From assembly GCA_037380725.1 (NCBI GenBank), contig JARRRL010000063.1:1-16644 (forward strand): 16,644 nt of DNA, given 5' to 3'. This document shows, piece by piece, positions 6,438 to 14,600 of this stretch. Position 1 is the stretch's first letter. Each line of letters opens with the position of its first letter. Made by a program: the position numbers and the translations under genes. The notes beneath the pieces are model-generated. The model did not search any database and was not told the origin of the DNA. It saw only the letters and a list, made by a program, of their open reading frames with translations. This stretch comes from JARRRL01 sp037380725. GTDB taxonomy: Bacteria; Pseudomonadota; Gammaproteobacteria; Pseudomonadales; JANQJO01.

Positions 6438-7217
6438 ATGCTGCATTTTCCCATCGCGCTACGGCTTTCGGCTAACCTGTTTACAACCCTTGGCCTTGCA
6501 ACCTTAAGCACCCTGTCATCCAGCGTACTTATGGCAGACACTGCCTCAGAACATCCACAACTGCTGCGCCATTTCGATGGGGAGCAAGTGAGTACCCTAC
6601 TGCAGGGGAAAAAGTGTTCGGAACAAGACGAGATGGAGACATTGCTATCAGGCTGCGCTAACTCAAGACAGGCTGAACAATACTTTCCATCCTCTATCGC
6701 CAAAACAGAAAGTATGCAGCCAAAAACCGGTGGAATGCATCATACCGATCAGACGCCCGACCAGCAACTCGTCACCCTTGCTTGGGGAGTCCAAATTAAC
6801 CATTATCAACTCTATCACCACCACCATCACCACCATAATATGGGCGACACTGTCCCCTATGATACAGCCCCCAATAATGATGTATCCGGTGACATCCATG
6901 CCCCGATTTATCCCCAAATCATTCACCAGGAAATTCTGACCAACACAACCACCTTAATCGAACAATGCAAGCCATGTCCGATGGGGACATCCACATCGAT
7001 GGACTGTGGATTTATGACGGTGCAATCACGGCATGTGAACAGCAATTCAGCAAGCAAGAAATTATTACCACCTACAATTACCGTAATTATTGGGCAAACG
7101 AGTACGCCCACGATGAAAATGGCCCACACCAGTACGATGTCGATGGCATTTTCAATATTCGAGATGATCGATGCCAGTTCATTTTACAAAAAGGTATCGC
7201 CACATCGAACTTATTAA
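6438..7217 (+). CDS. Secreted surface protein, N-terminal part before a frameshift
   Basis: The ATG at 6438 follows GAGG with a 7-nt spacer, a good ribosome site. The frame begins with a signal peptide (basic at Arg9, hydrophobic 12-32, likely cleavage after Ala33 in VLMA). A Gln/Ser-rich region with a few Cys follows, then a heptahistidine run at residues 127-133. From about 6960 onward this frame turns into Ser/Thr/Met-rich sequence that looks like the shadow of the frame starting at 6965, which reads as a natural secreted domain. The natural protein therefore probably leaves this frame between 6893 (where the other frame opens) and 7217, by a net -1 shift equal to one missing base. If no shift occurs, the product is 259 residues and ends at 7217. 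Confidence 0.6.
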   Translation: MLHFPIALRLSANLFTTLGLATLSTLSSSVLMADTASEHPQLLRHFDGEQVSTLLQGKKCSEQDEMETLLSGCANSRQAEQYFPSSIAKTESMQPKTGGMHHTDQTPDQQLVTLAWGVQINHYQLYHHHHHHHNMGDTVPYDTAPNNDVSGDIHAPIYPQIIHQEILTNTTTLIEQCKPCPMGTSTSMDCGFMTVQSRHVNSNSASKKLLPPTITVIIGQTSTPTMKMAHTSTMSMAFSIFEMIDASSFYKKVSPHRTY

Positions 7218-10200
7218 CGATCTCCAACGCGGTCGGATTGGACAACGGAAACGTACTCACCATTGGCCATGACAACGCGCCCTTTAAGCTACTGACGAAC
7301 AAACCCGATGCGCTATTAGCCGGCTGGCGCCTCGAGCGGAGTTGGCACTTCGATGTAGACGGCGGCGACGGTATGGTTGACTCCGTAAACGTGAGTTTTG
7401 ACCTCAAGCGCTTCCCATCACTCGCCCCATATCAAGCGGGTAACTATATCTTGCTGATTGATGAAGATGGCGACGACGACTTCAGTAACGCCACAGCTCA
7501 TGTACACGGTCGCAAACTAGAAGATCAACAACTCACATTTACAACCGCTTCCGTTACGGACAGTCAACACGTAGCACTGCTCCTCTATTATCTACATGAC
7601 AGCGACGTCGATGGCATTCCCAATGTCATCGAACTCAGTGAGGGTTCAAATCCCCATGATGTAGACGATCTCCCCGATTACGACAACGATGACATTCCCA
7701 ATAACATGGACCCCGATGCAGACAACGATGGCGTCCCTAACGAAATTGAATTTTTAGGTGTACAACCTTACGCCGATATCGATAAAGATGGCATACCCAA
7801 CTATTTAGACGCCAGCAGCAACGGGACAGGTGTCACACCAGATTGCATCGACGCCAATTACGACGATGTGTGCGAAAGCTGGGGCCCAAGTATCGACAGT
7901 GACCAAGACGGTAAAGTCGACTTTTTAGATGCTGACACCACCGGTAATGATGGAAATGGAAACGGCAACGGCAACGGAAATGGCAATGGAAACGGCAACG
8001 GCAACGGAAATGGCAACGGAAATGGCGGTGATTTCGACCCCGCTGGGGACTCAGACCAAGATGGCCTCAGCAACGATGTAGAATGTCCACAATATCCCGT
8101 CTGCGCCAATACCGATAACGATGATCACGTTAATTACATGGACAGAGACGATGATAACGACAAAATCTTGACCCAAAACGAATTGACCGATCTGGATGCA
8201 GACACCGTCAGTGACTACCTTGAACCCAATCAATGGGATTTCGATCAAGACGGTCTTTACAACAACAACGATGCCGACGATGACGGTGATAACATACCAA
8301 CGGCTGACGAAGTGGGTAACAACCCATTCATGCCTCTGGATGTCGATCAAGATGGCATTCCAGACTATTTGGATCCCGATACCTCAAACGCCGCCAATAC
8401 CGCCGATGGCACCGGTGACAGTGATAACGATGGCATATCAGACGGAGACGAATGCGCTGGCTGGCCATGTATTGATTCGGATTTCGACGGTATCCCTAAC
8501 CACATGGACGATGATGACGATGGCGATGGCATCCCCACTAAAGACGAGCCCAATGACACGGACAACGACACCGTTCGCGATAGCCTAGAACCCAATAAGC
8601 TCGACACCGATGGCGATGGTAATGCCAACGTAAATGATAACGACGACGACGGTGACGGACGTCCCACCGCAGACGAAGTTGGTGATTCACTGGCACCACA
8701 CGATGTGGATCACGACGGAATTCCTGATTATCTCGATGTGGATACGACGAACGCTGGAAACGTCGGGGATGGATCGGGCGACAGCGACCAAGACGGTCTG
8801 TCAGACTTGACGGAGTGCCCATCCGGCCCATGCCCGGATACCGACAAGGACACCGTACCCAACTACAACGATCCCGATGACGACAACGATCAGATATCAA
8901 CACGAAATGAGACCGGTGACAGCGACAACGATCGTGTACCCGATTACCTGGAGCCCAATGATCAAGATTTAGATGAAGATGGTTTGCCCAATCATCAAGA
9001 TAACGATGACGATGGCGACAGCCTCGATACCTCAACGGAGCTTGGTTCCAACCCCTTACGCCCCTTGGACACCAACAACAACGGGACGCCAGACTATTTG
9101 GAACCACTCAGTATTACTGAGCCCACGAACCCAGAGCCCACGGACACAGACAGCGACAGCTTGCCAGACGCAGAAGAATGTCCGCTCGAACCGTGCGTAG
9201 ACTCCGACCACGATGGCACTCCAAACTGGCAAGATCCTGACGATGATAATGACGGCATACCAACGATTGATGAGTTGGGCGACACCGATATCGATCATGT
9301 TCCCGATTATCTGGAACCCAACAACATGGATACCGATCAAGATGAATTGATCAATCCATCTGATAACGATGACGACAACGATGGCACGCCCACCAACGAT
9401 GAACTGGGATCCGATTACCTGTATCCACAGGATCTCGACAACGATCAGATTCCCGATTACCTCGATGGTGATTCCAACAACAACGCGAATACCGAGGACG
9501 GCAGCGGCGACAGCGACAACGATGGCCTCTCTGATCGACAAGAGTGCCCAACACTGCCCTGTGCCGACACTAATGGAGATGGACAGCCTGACTACATGGA
9601 AACAGCGGATCGCAACGTTATCGAGCCTCCTGTTCCTGGCAACAGTATCAGCCCGATTCGAACCAACACCAATCTCACGGAAGGCGGCACAATCGGCATA
9701 CCGATCAGCACACTTCTTGGAATACTGCTGATCATACGAAACACACGACGCACTGGGAGCAACAGCAACATGGTTACTCGAATTCCAGTTACCCGCGCGC
9801 GGAGCATACCGCTTGTGGCGCTTGCCAGCAGCCTTATCAGCTCGGCAGCTCTGGGTGAAGTCTGGCAAAAAGACAGTTTTTACGACAACGAAGGAGATCA
9901 AAAAACAAGCATCCATACGGCAGCAGCGTCGCAAACGCCAGCAACACATGGCGCAGCCCGCGCAACGGCTTCTGCCGTGGCAGCCGCACTCAGCCCACAA
10001 GATCATGCGAACACGGACTCCGACGGCATTTTTGGTTCACGACGCTTATACGGTGGAGCAGCCGTTGGCGTGAGTCGACTGAAACCCGAAACCAGCAATT
10101 CTCAATATGAGGTCTCGGAAGACAGCGACACCGGTTTCAAGTTTATGGGCGGTATTGAGCTCACAGATCGATTATTACTTGAAACCAGTTTCAATATGCT

Positions 10201-11017
10201 GGGTTCCGCGCAAGTTGTATTCAGCGACAACAGCGCAAGCGAAATTGACTACGACGTGCTGTCTTTTGATGCCCTGTATAAATTCCCGCACCTCATTGGT
10301 CGACTGGACGCTTTTGGCATTCTGGGTTTGACAGCGCTTTCCAACGACAGCGATGTCCCCATCGAAAAAGACTCATCCATTCAAATGAAAGCCGGTGTCG
10401 CGCTTGAATACCCGATGCCAAATGACTGGGCCATTCGCAGCACCATGGAAAAATTCTCCGGTGACACCGCTTTCGTATCCGCCGGGGTATTAAAATATTT
10501 TGGTGGTAAGGCAGAATCACTCGACACGGGCTCAAGCGCTTCCGCCGAACCCAGCAACACCCGAGCAACGCTACCACCAGCCATGGCGGACAGCGATCAA
10601 GATGGTATTGCCGATAACCGTGACGCCTGCCCGGACACCCTAAACGGACTGCGTGTCGATGACCGCGGTTGCAGCATGTTTAATCACGCTTTTTCCAGTA
10701 TCACCTTCGAGGTCAACTCCACCAAACTCACGCGTTCCGCCATGGATGAATTAGACATCTTAGCCAAAGAACTCAAATTGGTGCCACACTTGAGAGTGGA
10801 AGTACAAGCGCACACGGACAATGTCGGCACCGCCAGTTACAACGTGTGGTTGTCCACCAAACGAGCAGAAGCCATCATTGACTACCTATTGCTCCACGGT
10901 ATAAACACTGATCGATTAAAACCAAAAGGATACGGTGAGACATTACCCATTGCCAGTAACGACACGGAATCAGGACGCGCTTTAAATCGCCGGGCAGAGT
11001 TTAAGATCATTCCCTAA
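6965..11017 (+). CDS. TSP3-repeat surface protein fused to an OmpA-family protein
   Basis: A 1350-codon frame whose first ATG (6965) has no convincing ribosome site or signal peptide; its N-terminus probably lies in the frame starting at 6438. Order of parts: a globular secreted domain (about 1-211) with SVNVSFDL and YILLIDEDGDDDF motifs seen in large bacterial surface proteins; TSP3-type Asp-rich calcium-binding repeats from 212; a (Gly-Asn)12 linker (330-353); about four and a half super-repeats of 122 residues (361-879); and a GlyGly-CTERM-like tail (GG at 907-908, hydrophobic 910-924, RNTRR 925-929). Then, with no stop, comes a second protein from Met936: signal peptide, beta-barrel, one TSP3 segment, OmpA domain. 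It ends at 11017, convergent with the chpC-like gene. Role inferred: envelope-anchored or exported calcium-binding surface protein plus a peptidoglycan-linked porin-like protein. Confidence 0.75.
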   Translation: MQAMSDGDIHIDGLWIYDGAITACEQQFSKQEIITTYNYRNYWANEYAHDENGPHQYDVDGIFNIRDDRCQFILQKGIATSNLLTISNAVGLDNGNVLTIGHDNAPFKLLTNKPDALLAGWRLERSWHFDVDGGDGMVDSVNVSFDLKRFPSLAPYQAGNYILLIDEDGDDDFSNATAHVHGRKLEDQQLTFTTASVTDSQHVALLLYYLHDSDVDGIPNVIELSEGSNPHDVDDLPDYDNDDIPNNMDPDADNDGVPNEIEFLGVQPYADIDKDGIPNYLDASSNGTGVTPDCIDANYDDVCESWGPSIDSDQDGKVDFLDADTTGNDGNGNGNGNGNGNGNGNGNGNGNGNGGDFDPAGDSDQDGLSNDVECPQYPVCANTDNDDHVNYMDRDDDNDKILTQNELTDLDADTVSDYLEPNQWDFDQDGLYNNNDADDDGDNIPTADEVGNNPFMPLDVDQDGIPDYLDPDTSNAANTADGTGDSDNDGISDGDECAGWPCIDSDFDGIPNHMDDDDDGDGIPTKDEPNDTDNDTVRDSLEPNKLDTDGDGNANVNDNDDDGDGRPTADEVGDSLAPHDVDHDGIPDYLDVDTTNAGNVGDGSGDSDQDGLSDLTECPSGPCPDTDKDTVPNYNDPDDDNDQISTRNETGDSDNDRVPDYLEPNDQDLDEDGLPNHQDNDDDGDSLDTSTELGSNPLRPLDTNNNGTPDYLEPLSITEPTNPEPTDTDSDSLPDAEECPLEPCVDSDHDGTPNWQDPDDDNDGIPTIDELGDTDIDHVPDYLEPNNMDTDQDELINPSDNDDDNDGTPTNDELGSDYLYPQDLDNDQIPDYLDGDSNNNANTEDGSGDSDNDGLSDRQECPTLPCADTNGDGQPDYMETADRNVIEPPVPGNSISPIRTNTNLTEGGTIGIPISTLLGILLIIRNTRRTGSNSNMVTRIPVTRARSIPLVALASSLISSAALGEVWQKDSFYDNEGDQKTSIHTAAASQTPATHGAARATASAVAAALSPQDHANTDSDGIFGSRRLYGGAAVGVSRLKPETSNSQYEVSEDSDTGFKFMGGIELTDRLLLETSFNMLGSAQVVFSDNSASEIDYDVLSFDALYKFPHLIGRLDAFGILGLTALSNDSDVPIEKDSSIQMKAGVALEYPMPNDWAIRSTMEKFSGDTAFVSAGVLKYFGGKAESLDTGSSASAEPSNTRATLPPAMADSDQDGIADNRDACPDTLNGLRVDDRGCSMFNHAFSSITFEVNSTKLTRSAMDELDILAKELKLVPHLRVEVQAHTDNVGTASYNVWLSTKRAEAIIDYLLLHGINTDRLKPKGYGETLPIASNDTESGRALNRRAEFKIIP
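7952..8029 (+). repeat. Gly-Asn hexanucleotide repeat linker
   Basis: Twelve Gly-Asn dipeptides (7952-8023) are encoded by a 6-bp GGNAAY repeat, followed by Gly-Gly. Within it, positions 7957-7986 and 7987-8016 are identical over 30 bp, so the tract grew by duplicating a five-dipeptide block. It forms a flexible linker between two TSP3 regions and is likely to vary in length between strains in whole codons. Confidence 0.9.
8045..9600 (+). repeat. 122-residue TSP3 super-repeats with paired cysteines
   Basis: Super-repeats begin at 8045, 8414, 8777, 9140 and 9506, with steps of 123, 121, 121 and 122 codons; the fifth is partial. Each opens with GDSDxDGLSD (T-D-T-D in copy 4), then an EC-x-x-x-PC cysteine pair (one residue longer in copy 1). 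It continues with PNY/HxDxDDDxD, a DYLEPN block (DSLEPN in copy 2), a DNDDDGD block and a PDYLDxD block. Aspartates are spaced as in TSP3 calcium loops. The cysteine pair recurs once per super-repeat, which suggests one disulphide per unit. Copies are diverged at DNA level, so the duplication is old. Confidence 0.85.
9770..11017 (+). other. OmpA-family module with its own signal peptide and possible start
   Basis: An in-frame ATG at 9770 follows GGGAG with a 10-nt spacer. It would give a 415-residue protein: signal peptide (MVTRIPVTRAR, hydrophobic SIPLVALASSLISSAALG, likely cleavage before GluVal), Ala-rich segment, beta-barrel (about 10040-10500) and a TSP3 segment (DSDQDGIADNRDACPDT). The C-terminal OmpA domain (about 10680-11014) carries AHTDNVGTASYNVWLSTKRA with the Asp and Arg that bind diaminopimelate, and ends in NRRAEF. 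This is a complete architecture for an outer-membrane protein that grips peptidoglycan. AHTD replaces the usual GHTD. Internal initiation would release it as a separate protein even though no stop codon precedes it. Confidence 0.7.
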
Positions 11018-11056
11018 TTTGGGCTCACCACTGACGCCGTACTAACGCTTTTATTC

Positions 11057-11085
11057 ACGTGGAGTTTTTTTGAAAAGCTCCACGT
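11057..11085. terminator. Bidirectional hairpin between convergent genes
   Basis: acgtggag (11057-11064) and ctccacgt (11078-11085) form an 8-bp stem, and the T-rich and A-rich inner sequence can extend it to about 13 bp with a 3-nt loop. It lies 40 bp after the OmpA-fusion stop and 41 bp after the chpC-like stop. The trailing T-run is weak on both strands (cgttt on plus), so termination efficiency is uncertain. Confidence 0.6.
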
Positions 11086-11125
11086 CGTTTCCTCCAGCTG
11101 AAACGTCAATGCATCCTGCTTTACC

Positions 11126-11602
11126 TCAATCGCTTCCTTCTTTATCCAACATTTTCCGCTCGATAAAATCCAAGTCCGGAATCGCTGCTTTATTTTCGCC
11201 AATGTTCACGCGCACTCGCTCAGCCGCCAAGGTTTTCCCTGCATCTATCTCTAAATCCGCCGACGCCACACGCACCAAACGTGGAATACCCGTTATCCGA
11301 ATCGCATAAAAAGGCAGCGCATCTTCACCCAAAAAACTGTTGATCACTGCCATGGGCACCCGCAGCATGTCGCCTTCAACCGGCTGATTATTCAAACCTT
11401 CAAAAGAAATGACGGGGATAGTGACCGAACGCCAACTCAAGGACCCTAAATGCCACTCGGGCGTGCGCGGATTGGGCGTAACATTACCCGTCACAATCTC
11501 GGCGACCGCTACATTTGGCAACAACAAAGGTAAACTTTGCATGGGCAATAACAAACTGGATACTTCTTGTGGATACTCGATCTCTTTTTGCGCAAATTCC
11601 AT
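11126..11602 (-). CDS. chpC: CheW-like adaptor of the Chp/Pil chemosensory system (ChpC-like)
   Basis: A 158-residue cytoplasmic CheW-domain protein. It has the CheW fold sequence LLLPMQSLPLLLPNVAVAEIV near the N-terminus and GSLSWRSVTIPVISFEGL in the middle, matching ChpC-type CheW proteins. Such adaptors couple chemoreceptors to the ChpA kinase that controls type IV pilus extension and retraction. The ATG at 11602 follows TGGAG with a 6-nt spacer. A GTG at 11617 in the same frame has no such site. It begins 55 bp after the chpA-like stop in the same direction, so it is likely co-transcribed. In Pseudomonas aeruginosa a chpB methylesterase gene sits between chpA and chpC; it is absent here. 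Naming rests on order and resemblance. Confidence 0.72.
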   Translation of the reverse strand: MEFAQKEIEYPQEVSSLLLPMQSLPLLLPNVAVAEIVTGNVTPNPRTPEWHLGSLSWRSVTIPVISFEGLNNQPVEGDMLRVPMAVINSFLGEDALPFYAIRITGIPRLVRVASADLEIDAGKTLAAERVRVNIGENKAAIPDLDFIERKMLDKEGSD

Positions 11603-11657
11603 AACTCGCTCCAACACAACACCACCACCACACCAAACACACAGGCGCTGTGATCAG

Positions 11658-14600
11658 CTACATGTCAACTTCCTGTTTCAACAATTCCCGAATATTTTCC
11701 AGTAACTGCGTTTCTTGGACCGGTTTCCCCATATACTTATTAACGCCCAAGGAAAAAGCCCGATTACGGTGCTTCTCACCCGTACGGGATGTGATCATAA
11801 TAATGGGTAATTCGCGCAAGCGCTCACTGTGGCGCACCTGACTCGCCACCTCAAAACCGTCCATTCGCGGCATTTCGATATCCAGCAACATGACGTCCGG
11901 CTCAATATCTTGTAGCTTGGTGATGGCATCCACACCGTCTTTGGCCAGCACCACTTCCAAGCCATGTCTTTCCAACAAGCGCGACGTTACTTTCCGCACC
12001 GTCACCGAATCATCCACCACCATAATCAATGGTGTTTTACGTCGCTTACCGGCGGCACGTACGGAAACGGGAAAGGCCCCATCTCCAGTCGTTTCTTTGC
12101 CAGTCACGACTTCAGCACGTCTTGCGCGCAACATGGCGAGTAAGTCCAAAATAATGACCACATTCCCATCGCCTAAAATGGTCGCTCCCGAGATTCCCGA
12201 AACGGTACTGAGCTGTGGTCCCAAACTTTTCACTACCACTTCACGAGAACCCACCAGCTGATCCACCTGTAACGCCACCGCATTTTCACTGCTGCGCAAC
12301 AACAACACCGGCAATGGATTTGCAATACCGTCTAATGGCGGCACGGCATTGCCGTGTACATAACGACCTAAGTATTCCAATCGATATTGCCGACCCGCAT
12401 AACCAAATTGCGGTGCATTCGGCTTATAGTAATTTATTAATTCATATGGACTGACACGCACAATACCTTCAATATTACTCAATGGGATCGCATAATGATC
12501 CTCACCCACCACCACCATCAATGCCCGATTCACCGATACCGTAAACGGCAAGCGCACGGTAAATTGCGTGCCCACTCCCATCGCTGAGTGAATTTTCAAG
12601 CTACCACCCAGCTGCTTGATCTCACTGTTAACCACATCCATTCCCACACCACGACCCGAAATTTGAGTCACCTGACTCGCCGTGCTGAATCCGGGCCGGA
12701 AAATAAATTGCATTATTTCGACATCGCTCAGCACGGTTTCCTCGGTCATCAGCCCTTGCGCAATCGCTTTTCGCTTGACCGAGTCAACCGATATGCCCTT
12801 CCCATCATCGGACAATCGCAAAACCACTTCCCCACCTTCACGGGACAAAAACAAGGTAATGCGCCCCATCGGGTTCTTATCGGTACGCTTTCGCTCTTCT
12901 GGTGTTTCAATCCCATGATCCACAGCATTTCGCAACATATGCTCCAGAGGAGCAACCATGCGGTCTAACACATTGCGATCGAGTTCCCCTTCAGCGTTAA
13001 TCACCTCAAGCTCAACCTGCTTGCCCAACTCAGCGGACACCTGGCGCACAATACGGCGTAGACGTGGAATCATCTTAGAAAATGGTTCAAGTTGGGTCCG
13101 CATCAACCCTTCTTGCAATTCCGTATTCACGCGCGATTGCTGAATTAACAAGGTCTCGGCATTACGCACTTTTGCACCCAAGGTGTCTTTTAAATCCACC
13201 AAGTCGCTGGCCGACTCGGACAAAGATCGAGACAATTGATTGAGTGCGGAATAACGATCCATCTCCAAGGGATCGAAGTCCTCATACTGCCCATACCCCT
13301 CATCCCGTTTATCCCGCTCATAACGATGCAGAACATGCGCTTCGGTCTCAATGTCCAAACGACGCAGCAGATCACGCAATCGATCGATAGTTGCCCCCAT
13401 ATCATCGATCGTTTGGTGAAATCGATTGACTTCATTCTCAACCCGACCGTGGAAAATACTGGACTCGCCCGCCAAATTAACAAGCTTTTCAAGTAATGAG
13501 GACAGCACTTTTACGGACTCGCCACCACGCCGCCCCGCTTTCAACTCTCGACGCACAGACGGCATTTCAACTTTATGGGGTACCGTCACCGCATGATGCA
13601 ATGGCAAACCCGCCGCAGTCCGAACTAATGGCACTGGATCCGGCGTTTTCGCTTCCACAGAAGCAGACGCTGCGTTTGATTCGTGTTCATCACGGCGCAC
13701 ATCGTCTCCAGACTCGTTTCGCACATGCGCCACGATCGACGAATCCTCTGACGAAGAGGGCAAAGATGAAAAAGGTAATGGTGAAACAGGCAAAGAAAAC
13801 TGTGGTTCAGGGGGTTCATCGAGCGAAGCGTCTCGCTCAACCCTATCGTTTTCGGCCGTTTCGGTGGTGCTCTCGGGAACGTGCTCCGGAGCAGCAGACA
13901 AGGCCACCTGCTCACCGTCCTCATGCTGCTGCACCACGGTCCGTAAATTGGTAGCCCACTGCACGACCTGATCAAATCGTCGCTGGGTCTCCTGTAAAAA
14001 CGCGGCATCAGGAACACCGATAGGCATTCCCTCCAGAAACGTCTCGAAGTCATGGGATAAGTCACCCAAGGCACTCAAGCCCGCTAAACGCGCTCCACCT
14101 TTAAACGTGTGCACCACTCGCTTCAGCACATGCCCATGTTCGCTGTTTTTGGGTTCCGCCAACCAGGCCTGCAATGCATCATCCGCTTGCTCAGTTAATT
14201 CCTCTGCTTCTTCCAAGAAAATCGAAAAGACTTCAATATCTAAATTATCAAAATCATCACCCAGCAATGTCTGTAGCGGCGAAACCTCCTCCCCAGAGAC
14301 AGAAGAAGACGAGGAGGAGGAAGACGGGGAAAAATCGGTATCCATTGATACCGACGCTTCTGATACCGACGCTTCGGCTGCCGCATCCGGCTCGGCATCA
14401 GACACACCATCCTCATCCATCGATTCCGCTGCGGGACGCTCTGGTAAGGCTTCGGGTGAGGATTCGGGTAAAAGCGCTCCGGTTTCAGGCTCCAATGCCT
14501 CATCAGTCAAGCGCTCTTCCCACGTGACCGGTTCATAATCAAAATGATCGGAATGTTGCTCAAGATAGGCATCAGCGGCATCCAACCACACCTGAGGATC

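Noticed and set aside
6194..6475. 93-codon frame in the leader of the surface-protein gene
   Set aside because: No ribosome site, it overlaps the true start region, and the composition is not protein-like.
6893..7217. Programmed -1 ribosomal frameshift
   Set aside because: No canonical heptamer in the right phase was found. CCCCAAA at 6912 is out of phase, and C-AAA-AAG at 7187 lies after the point where the downstream frame already looks coding. A mutation or sequence error is more likely.
8538..10006. Long minus-strand frames opposite the TSP3 repeats (189 and 316 codons)
   Set aside because: They are Arg/His- or Val/Ile-rich mirror readings of the Asp-rich repeat codons, without domain features or ribosome sites.
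14107..14538. Plus-strand Ser-rich frame opposite the chpA linker
   Set aside because: An antisense reading of the Ser/Glu-rich linker inside a well-supported kinase gene.
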